DNA of 64,000 nucleotides from Bifidobacterium breve (GTDB lineage: Bacteria; Actinomycetota; Actinomycetes; Nanopelagicales; Nanopelagicaceae), in NCBI GenBank assembly GCA_945885625.1, contig CAMCYS010000004.1, positions 17,825 through 81,824 of the forward strand. Direction: 5' to 3'. Every line of letters begins with the position of its first letter. Positions within the stretch are counted from its first letter, which is position 1. Both the position numbers and the translations under genes were made by a program. The notes under the pieces are model-generated. The model searched no databases. It had not been told where the DNA came from and saw only the letters and a list, made by a program, of their open reading frames with translations. Shown one piece after another: positions 57,329 to 64,000 of the stretch.

Positions 57329-58707
57329 TAAACGCTCTTCTTTACCGCCGAGGCAACCGCGGTAACTACTTGCGGGTCAAAAACACTTGGCACAATGAAT
57401 GAGGCATTTAGCTGTGAAGGGCTAACGCAGTCAGCGATGGCTTCAGCTGCAGCTATTAGCAAGGTATCGGTAATTTTATGTGCATTCGCATCGAGTAGTC
57501 CGCGGAAGATTCCGGGGAAAGCTAGAACATTATTGATTTGATTAGGTTGATCGCTGCGACCGGTAGCAACTACTGCTGCATATTTTCGTGCGATCACAGG
57601 GTCAATCTCAGGATCTGGATTAGCTAACGCAAAAACGATCGAACCAGTTGCCATCGAAGCAACATCTGACTCAGCTAAAACATTTGGCGCGCTAACACCG
57701 ATAAAGACATCGGCACCGCTCATAGCTTCATGAATGTTGCCATTGAAATTACCTGGGTTGCAGTTATCTACAAACCATTGACGCATAGGATCATGATCAG
57801 CTTGAGTTTCTTTGCAGATAACTCCATCTTTATCAAAGGCAATAATATTTGTGGCACCGCTCTTAGTTAGCAAGCGAGCAATGGCGGTACCAGCAGCACC
57901 TGCCCCGCTCATAATTATCTTTACTTGCGGAAGATCTTTCTTTACCAATTTCAAGGAATTACGAAGTGCAGCTAGAACTACGATTGCAGTTCCGTGCTGA
58001 TCATCATGGAAAACCGGGATATCAAGAAGTTCGCGGAGTCGCGCCTCTACTTCGAAACAACGAGGAGCAGAGATATCTTCTAAGTTGATGCCACCATAGA
58101 CTGGTGCAATCAACTGCACAGTTCGCACAATCTCATCAACATCTTGAGTATCAAGGCAAACTGGCCAGGCATCAACATCGGCAAAGCGCTTAAACAGTGC
58201 GGCCTTACCTTCCATAACCGGTAGCGCCGCAGCAGGGCCAATGTTTCCTAGACCTAGCACTGCTGAGCCATCAGTTACTACGGCCACAGTATTTCGCTTA
58301 ATAGTTAAGCGACGAGCATCAGCCGGATCATCAACAATAGCTTGGCAAATACGCGCTACCCCAGGGGTGTAGGCACGGGAGAGATCATCGCGGGTTTTAA
58401 GTGGCACCTTTGATTGAATCTCAATTTTGCCACCGAGGTGTAATAAGAAGGTGCGATCTGAAACTTTGCGAACTGTTAAGTCTGGGTGTCTTGAAATGGA
58501 ACTAGTAATCACATCAGCATGTTCCTGATCAATTGCATCGCAGGTAATATCGATTACAACTCGTTCTAAAAGTGATTCAACTACATCGAGTGCGGTAATC
58601 GTTGCACCTGCTCCGCTGATGACAGCAGTGATTGCAGCTACTGGATGTGAGTCAGGATGTCCCTCAACGCGGATTGTGATGCCATAACCGGGACTTGTAC
58701 TTGCCAT
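57328..58707 (-). CDS. NAD(P)-dependent malic enzyme with N-terminal ACT domain
   Basis: DDLSRAYTPGVARIC, GNIGPAAALPVMEGKAALFK, FHDDQHGTAIVVLAALRNSLK. Confidence 0.95.
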   Translation of the reverse strand: MASTSPGYGITIRVEGHPDSHPVAAITAVISGAGATITALDVVESLLERVVIDITCDAIDQEHADVITSSISRHPDLTVRKVSDRTFLLHLGGKIEIQSKVPLKTRDDLSRAYTPGVARICQAIVDDPADARRLTIKRNTVAVVTDGSAVLGLGNIGPAAALPVMEGKAALFKRFADVDAWPVCLDTQDVDEIVRTVQLIAPVYGGINLEDISAPRCFEVEARLRELLDIPVFHDDQHGTAIVVLAALRNSLKLVKKDLPQVKIIMSGAGAAGTAIARLLTKSGATNIIAFDKDGVICKETQADHDPMRQWFVDNCNPGNFNGNIHEAMSGADVFIGVSAPNVLAESDVASMATGSIVFALANPDPEIDPVIARKYAAVVATGRSDQPNQINNVLAFPGIFRGLLDANAHKITDTLLIAAAEAIADCVSPSQLNASFIVPSVFDPQVVTAVASAVKKSV

Positions 58708-59346
58708 TTAGACAACACCATACAAACGATCCCCAGCGTCACCCAGACCAGGAACGATGTAACCGTGCTCGTTTAGTTTTTCATCTAAAGCACCAGTAAC
58801 AATTGTGATATCAATCTTGGCATCTTTAAATGCATCTTCAACAATTTTGATGCCTTCAGGTGCGGCCAAGATACAAACTGCCGTTATGTCAGAGGCACCG
58901 CGCTCAATCAAAAAGTTAAAAGCAGCAACTAAAGTTCCGCCAGTTGCCAACATTGGATCAAGTACAAATACTTGGCGACCAGTTAGATCTTCGGGCAGAC
59001 GATTGGCATATGTACTAGCTTGTAAAGTCTTTTCATCTCGTACCATTCCAAGGAAACCAACTTGGGCTGTTGGTAACAACTTAACCATGCCTTCCAACAT
59101 TCCGAGCCCTGCGCGCAGAATTGGGACCACTACGGGCGCAGGCGAAGCCATCTTGACGCCAGTAGTTTTTGTCACTGGCGTTGTGATTTGGACTTCTTGC
59201 GTGCGAACTTCACGGGTGGCTTCATAGGCCAGCAGTGTCACAAGTTCTTCGACTAAATGTCGGAAAGTTGGTGAATCAGTTTCCTGATCACGCAGAATCG
59301 TTAATTTATGCGAAATTAGTGGGTGATTTGCTACGTGGACTTTCAT
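58708..59346 (-). CDS. upp: Uracil phosphoribosyltransferase
   Basis: [65 protein letters not shown]; internal ATG 59346 chosen. Confidence 0.95.
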   Translation of the reverse strand: MKVHVANHPLISHKLTILRDQETDSPTFRHLVEELVTLLAYEATREVRTQEVQITTPVTKTTGVKMASPAPVVVPILRAGLGMLEGMVKLLPTAQVGFLGMVRDEKTLQASTYANRLPEDLTGRQVFVLDPMLATGGTLVAAFNFLIERGASDITAVCILAAPEGIKIVEDAFKDAKIDITIVTGALDEKLNEHGYIVPGLGDAGDRLYGVV

Positions 59347-59922
59347 AACGCAAACCATACAGGGGTTTCTTTCCGCATAAAAAAGTGCCACTATGTCCGT
59401 ATTGGGACTCTAAAAAAGTTCCTTCGTGGCGATGCGGTGAGGGGCGGAATAGTGACTGAACTCATTAACGAAGTCGATATCGCCGTTGAAGCATGGCATG
59501 AAGATGGCCGTTGGACGCTAGCCAATCTGCCTGATGCCCAAGATCTGCCAGGAATTATTGATCGCCTCAAGTCACAACAAACTAATGGCGGCGCAGTTGC
59601 GCTAATTTCAATTGACGAAGAGTTTTTCATCTTGATTCGAGTTCTCGGAACCCACATTTACATGTTCTTAAGCGATATCTCATGTGCACTTGATTACGAA
59701 GTTGCTGAAGAATTTCTGGAAATAGCAGATCTTGATCAACCAACTGATGAAGATGAGCCGCTGCCTGCCGGCAACAAAGATATTTTTGCTGATCTCGGAA
59801 TGTCACATATGGAACTCCTTGCTCTCTGTGATGACGGCGAACTTTTTCCAGATGAACAACTAGAGGCAATTGCGAAACGATTAGGTTTCGGCAATGAGTT
59901 TGCGGAGCTACTAGAACTTTGA
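59323..59922 (+). CDS. tRNA adenosine deaminase-associated protein
   Basis: Acidic protein ending [52 protein letters not shown] directly upstream of tadA; true start may be downstream of 59323. Confidence 0.8.
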   Translation: MICYVDFHNANHTGVSFRIKKCHYVRIGTLKKFLRGDAVRGGIVTELINEVDIAVEAWHEDGRWTLANLPDAQDLPGIIDRLKSQQTNGGAVALISIDEEFFILIRVLGTHIYMFLSDISCALDYEVAEEFLEIADLDQPTDEDEPLPAGNKDIFADLGMSHMELLALCDDGELFPDEQLEAIAKRLGFGNEFAELLEL

Positions 59923-60365
59923 TTCATCAAGATCTAATGCGCTCAGCAATTGCAATTGCGCAAGGCGCTTTAAAAACAGCGGATGTACCGGTAGGTGCGT
60001 TAATTGTTGACTCCGAAAATAGCATCATTTCAACTGGTTACAACGAACGCGAAGCGCATCAAGATCCAACCGCGCATGCCGAGATTGTGGCAATCCGACG
60101 GGCGGCACAGAAATTGGGTACTTGGAGATTAGATAGCTGCAAATTAGTGGTGACTCTTGAACCTTGCGCAATGTGTGCTGGCGCAATTGCGCAATCACGA
60201 ATCAACACTTTAGTTTTTGGGGCTTGGGATGAAAAAGCCGGCGCGGTAGGTTCGGTTTGGGATGTTCTGCGTGACCCGCGAGCTATTCATAAAATGGAAG
60301 TTGTTGGTGGCGTACTCGAAGCAGAATGCGCGGAACTCTTAACTAACTTTTTCCGCCAACAGTAA
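59919..60365 (+). CDS. tadA: tRNA adenosine(34) deaminase
   Basis: HAEIVAIRRAAQKLGTWRL, TLEPCAMCAGAIAQSRINTLVFGAWDEKAGAVGS. Confidence 0.93.
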   Translation: MIHQDLMRSAIAIAQGALKTADVPVGALIVDSENSIISTGYNEREAHQDPTAHAEIVAIRRAAQKLGTWRLDSCKLVVTLEPCAMCAGAIAQSRINTLVFGAWDEKAGAVGSVWDVLRDPRAIHKMEVVGGVLEAECAELLTNFFRQQ

Positions 60366-60385
60366 TTTGGGGTATCGTCACCTAC

Positions 60386-60475
60386 GGTGGCGTGTCTGAG
60401 CGGCCAAAAGAGCACGCCTCGAAAGCGTGTGTTGGGGAAACTCAACCGTGGGTTCAAATCCCACCGCCACCGCCA
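60386..60475 (+). tRNA. tRNA-Ser (anticodon CGA), CCA encoded
   Basis: GGTGGCG/CGCCACC acceptor, anticodon loop CTCGAAA, long variable arm, TTCAAAT T loop, GCCA end. Confidence 0.94.
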
Positions 60476-60492
60476 TATTTTTTAGGATGCGA

Positions 60493-62832
60493 CTACTTAA
60501 GTAGTTCGTATGAAGGATTCAAAATAGTCATTTTGCCTTCGTTATCAGCGACCATTCCTTCTGCGCGAAGCTCGATACCAATATCTAGGCCACGGATCTC
60601 GCGTCGACCCAAGAATTGCAGCGTTACGCCACCAGTTTCATCCCAAACTTCTACATTAATTACTGGCGCTGAACCGCTTGGCGCAGTGCGAATAGAGGTG
60701 ACACGACCTTGGATATGTGCGCGCTTGCGCCAAGTTATCTTTCCGATTGGCGTCATGTTCTCTGCGTAGTGACTAACAGGTTCGGCCGATTGTGCAGCTG
60801 GCGAATTAACCACAGTTTTTGCAATAGTTGGTTTAGCCGCAACTCTTGCTAATTCTTTCTGATTCTCAACCACTGGCGATTTACCAGAAATCATTTTTGA
60901 GACGTCAAATGGCAAAATCGTTGCAACAACTCGGGACAACTGTGAAATTGGCGCTGCAATCTCTTCTGCAGTTTGATCATGCAGCAATCTACCCAAGAAG
61001 CCGGAATAAGAGCGACGAGGCAGCAACAAAGTTAATTCAACATCTGTTTGCTCGGTCATTTTAATTGCGTAGTCAAGCGCTGCATTAGGTAGGCGACGAT
61101 CGGGGCAATCAATCAACTCAAGTTCTACGTCATCTACGGCATCAGATGCGGCCCAAGCTGCTTGAATATCTGCCGCACGTCGATCATCAATTACAAAATG
61201 CACAGCTGAAATTTTACGAGCATTCAAAGTACGTGCATAACGCACAACGCTAATGGTCGCAAGATCTACCGAATCAACTAGAACAGTTACATCATGACGG
61301 GTAATTGAAGTAGCACGCTGTTGTTCGCGTTTGATTGTCAGGGCTTTCTGTTCAGCAGCATATTGATTATTAAATTTCAACATGAGGAGTACGACTAATG
61401 GAGTACCGACAACCACAATCCAGGTACCCTCAGTAAATTTAAGAAGTGACAGAACTATTACAGTAAAAGCTGAAATCGCTGCCGAAATACCATGCAGTAA
61501 AACACGGCTCTTTCCTAAGCGTTCTTTGATGGACTTTTTTGTCATACCAGCACCAGTCAAGGTGAATCCAATAAATACGGCAAGGGCATAGATTGCGGCC
61601 AAAATCGAAATACTCGCTTGAGTTATCAACACAAGTACTGCAGCGCCACCAGCAATAAAAAGTATTCCATTTGAAAAAACTAAGCGGTGCCCTCTTTGAG
61701 TTAATTGTCGCGGCAAGAAACCGTCGTTAGCGACGTTATTTACCATGTTAGGAAATGCGCTAAAACAAGTGTTAGCGCCCGCAAACAAAATAAGCATGGT
61801 TCCAAGTTGTGTTGTAACAAACAAGATAGAACCTAAAATTCCTTCACCTAATGAGGCCTTGGCTACTAGTGAGATAAGTGTTGGAGTTCCATCAGCGTAA
61901 GGGACTGCTTGTGTTTCTTTTGCCAGCCATGCGATTCCAGCAATCAAAGTAGCAAGGGTTGCACTCATTAAGATTAAAACTTTTCTGGCATTTTTATGTT
62001 CAGGAGATTTAAAAAGTGGGACACTATCTGAGATTGCTTCGATTCCGGTCAATGAGGCGCTGCCATTTGCGAATGCTTTTAAGATTAGTAAAGCGGCAGC
62101 AACCGAGAGAAGTCCTTGCGGGTCACCAATTGGTACCAAACCTTCGGTCTCGAGCGAGAATTTAGCTAGGGTTCCGTTGAAATATCGATAGATACCGAAG
62201 AGAAAAACTATCAGCATAGATCCCATAAATAGATAAGAGGGTATAACGAAAACTAAACCTGCTTCTTTAACACCTCTCAAGTTTACAAATGTTAGAAGTA
62301 ATACAACTGATAATGTGAGTTGTACTTTGAAGGAGTTCAACTCTGGGAAAGTAGAGATTATTGCTGCGACACCAGCAGCAGATTGAATTGCCACAGTAAT
62401 TATGTAACCAAACATCAGTTCAATTGCGGCTACTTGAGAAACAACTCGACCAAAATTTTCTCTAGCAACAATATAAGCACTTCCAGATTTTGTGTAAGTA
62501 TTGATCACATCGCGGTATGAAAAAGTTATAACAAGCAACATAAGTAAAATGACGCCAATTATGGGTGGGAAAATTGTGAAGGCCGCCAAACCAAATGCAG
62601 GAATCAAGGCCAATAAAATTTGCTCTCCGCCATAAGCCGAAGACGAAATGCAGTCAGATGACAAGATTCCAAAGGCATACTTTTTGTTTAATCTTTGGTT
62701 GCCTAAGGAGTGGCGGTTTAGAGGTTTACCTAAGAACCGTCTTTTTATCTTGTAGGTAAGCGGGTCGCGCAGATGCGCATGATCCTGCAGCGCAACCGGG
62801 GCTGGGGCTCCATCAGTCCAAGACTTAGGCAC
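60493..62832 (-). CDS. APC-superfamily permease with C-terminal cytoplasmic region and OB-fold-like domain
   Basis: SSDCISSSAYGGEQIL, many TMs; C-terminus GKITWRKRAHIQGRVTSIRTAPSGSAPVINVEVWDETGGVTLQFLGRREIRGLDIGIELRAEGMVADNEGKMTILNPSYELL. Confidence 0.88.
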   Translation of the reverse strand: MPKSWTDGAPAPVALQDHAHLRDPLTYKIKRRFLGKPLNRHSLGNQRLNKKYAFGILSSDCISSSAYGGEQILLALIPAFGLAAFTIFPPIIGVILLMLLVITFSYRDVINTYTKSGSAYIVARENFGRVVSQVAAIELMFGYIITVAIQSAAGVAAIISTFPELNSFKVQLTLSVVLLLTFVNLRGVKEAGLVFVIPSYLFMGSMLIVFLFGIYRYFNGTLAKFSLETEGLVPIGDPQGLLSVAAALLILKAFANGSASLTGIEAISDSVPLFKSPEHKNARKVLILMSATLATLIAGIAWLAKETQAVPYADGTPTLISLVAKASLGEGILGSILFVTTQLGTMLILFAGANTCFSAFPNMVNNVANDGFLPRQLTQRGHRLVFSNGILFIAGGAAVLVLITQASISILAAIYALAVFIGFTLTGAGMTKKSIKERLGKSRVLLHGISAAISAFTVIVLSLLKFTEGTWIVVVGTPLVVLLMLKFNNQYAAEQKALTIKREQQRATSITRHDVTVLVDSVDLATISVVRYARTLNARKISAVHFVIDDRRAADIQAAWAASDAVDDVELELIDCPDRRLPNAALDYAIKMTEQTDVELTLLLPRRSYSGFLGRLLHDQTAEEIAAPISQLSRVVATILPFDVSKMISGKSPVVENQKELARVAAKPTIAKTVVNSPAAQSAEPVSHYAENMTPIGKITWRKRAHIQGRVTSIRTAPSGSAPVINVEVWDETGGVTLQFLGRREIRGLDIGIELRAEGMVADNEGKMTILNPSYELLK

Positions 62833-62879
62833 TTTTACTCCTTGTTAGAGGCCCTATCTTAGATTGTTATGCTCTCCTT

Positions 62880-64000
62880 ATGCGCACACAACTCTATATA
62901 AATGGCCAGTGGGTGCCGGGTGCAAGCACGGTTGCCGTAACTGACCCCAGCGATGGTTCAGAGATTGCCCAAGTTGCGATCGCCGATGATGCGCAATGTG
63001 AAGCCGCGATTGCTGCTGCTGATGCCGTAGCTGTTGAGTGGGCGGCGACTGCGCCACGATTCCGCTCTGAAATTCTGCGTAAAGCATTTGAAATCATGAC
63101 CGCTGAAATTGAAGAGATCGCGACTTTGATTTCCCGCGAAAATGGCAAAGCAATGCCCGATGCGCGCGGTGAAGCAACTTATGCTGCCGAATTTTTCCGT
63201 TGGTTTGCTGAAGAAACCGTGCGCACTCCAGGTGATTTCAGAATGTCACCAAGTGGCGACAAGCGAATTTTAGTTACACATCAACCAATTGGTCTATCAA
63301 TTTTAATTACTCCTTGGAATTTCCCTGCAGGTATGGCTACTCGCAAGATTGGTCCGGCTATCGCAGCTGGTTGCACCATGGTTTTAAAACCAGCAACTGA
63401 AACTCCGCTAACTGCCATACACATCGTAGATATTTTGGAGCGCGCTGGATTACCTAAAGGTGTTTTGAATTTAGTGATTCCAGAAAAAACTGGCCCCGCA
63501 ATTTCTAAAATGCTGCATGACCCACGCGTTAAGAATTTATCTTTCACTGGTTCAACTGAAGTAGGTCGCGTTCTACTTAAAGAAGCTGCCGACCGAGTGA
63601 TTCGTTGTTCAATGGAACTTGGTGGAAACGCCCAGGTTATCGTGCACGATGACGCCGACCTTGCAGTAACAATTCCACAATTGTTGTTAGCAAAGATGCG
63701 CAACGGTGGCGCTGCTTGTACATCAGCAAATCGCATTTATGTGCAGCGATCAATTTCCGAAAAATTCATCGCCGAACTAACTAAATCAATGGCCGCCTTC
63801 GTTGTTGGTCGCGGTACCGATGCCACAACAACACTTGGTGCCAGCGTTTCAGTCAAAGAGCGCAACAAGATCGCTGAGTTAGTAGATCAAGCAATCGCAG
63901 CTGGCGCTAAGGTCGAAACCGGCGGCAAAACCCCCGATGGCGTAGGCGCTTTCTACCCCGCAACCGTGCTCTCAGTGGCTAAAGACAACCCGATTTTGAA
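62880..64000 (+). CDS. Succinate-semialdehyde-type NAD(P)-dependent aldehyde dehydrogenase (3'-truncated by window end)
   Basis: ITPWNFPAGMATRKIGPAIAAGCTMVLKPATETPL, SFTGSTEVGRVL, MELGGNAQVIV, GGAACTSANRIYV. Confidence 0.92.
   Translation, partial: MRTQLYINGQWVPGASTVAVTDPSDGSEIAQVAIADDAQCEAAIAAADAVAVEWAATAPRFRSEILRKAFEIMTAEIEEIATLISRENGKAMPDARGEATYAAEFFRWFAEETVRTPGDFRMSPSGDKRILVTHQPIGLSILITPWNFPAGMATRKIGPAIAAGCTMVLKPATETPLTAIHIVDILERAGLPKGVLNLVIPEKTGPAISKMLHDPRVKNLSFTGSTEVGRVLLKEAADRVIRCSMELGGNAQVIVHDDADLAVTIPQLLLAKMRNGGAACTSANRIYVQRSISEKFIAELTKSMAAFVVGRGTDATTTLGASVSVKERNKIAELVDQAIAAGAKVETGGKTPDGVGAFYPATVLSVAKDNPIL

Noticed and set aside
60392-60769. 125-aa plus-strand ORF starting MSERPKEHASKACVGETQPWVQIPPPPP
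   Set aside because: It translates the tRNA-Ser gene and then runs antisense to the APC permease; a known artefactual pattern.

Overview
This window is about 64 kb of a low-to-mid GC actinobacterial chromosome. The style resembles free-living freshwater or marine actinobacteria, but that taxonomic guess is inference only. Most of it is ordinary core metabolism and transport: dipeptide-type ABC transporter, DapA-like lyase, FprA-like reductase, amylase, GuaB1-like protein, ABC-2 exporter, CysD/CysNC, UshA-like nucleotidase, kynurenine-pathway genes, ABC-F, DedA, malic enzyme, Upp, TadA, an APC permease and an aldehyde dehydrogenase.

Three accessory regions stand out.
(1) A ~7.6 kb integrative element (about 4772-12421) sits in a tRNA-Arg(ACG) gene. 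It is bounded by 44-bp att repeats with one mismatch. It carries an integrase, a CGNR-like zinc-finger protein, an excisionase-like HTH, a DUF3631-like ATPase, an iteron-like inverted repeat cluster, a strongly structured intergenic region, and a cargo made almost entirely of very small exported or membrane proteins. Two of the cargo genes share the same upstream sequence block.
(2) A 3.58-kaa repetitive surface protein overlaps by one base with an uncharacterised polytopic membrane protein gene.
(3) A sulfation/lipid-head-group cluster contains PAPS synthesis, a sulfate-type permease, a sulfotransferase, a nucleotidyltransferase, two CDP-alcohol phosphotransferases and a glycosyltransferase. 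One of the CDP-alcohol phosphotransferases has a His in place of the last motif Asp.

All calls come from reading the sequence and ORF translations; no database search was run.
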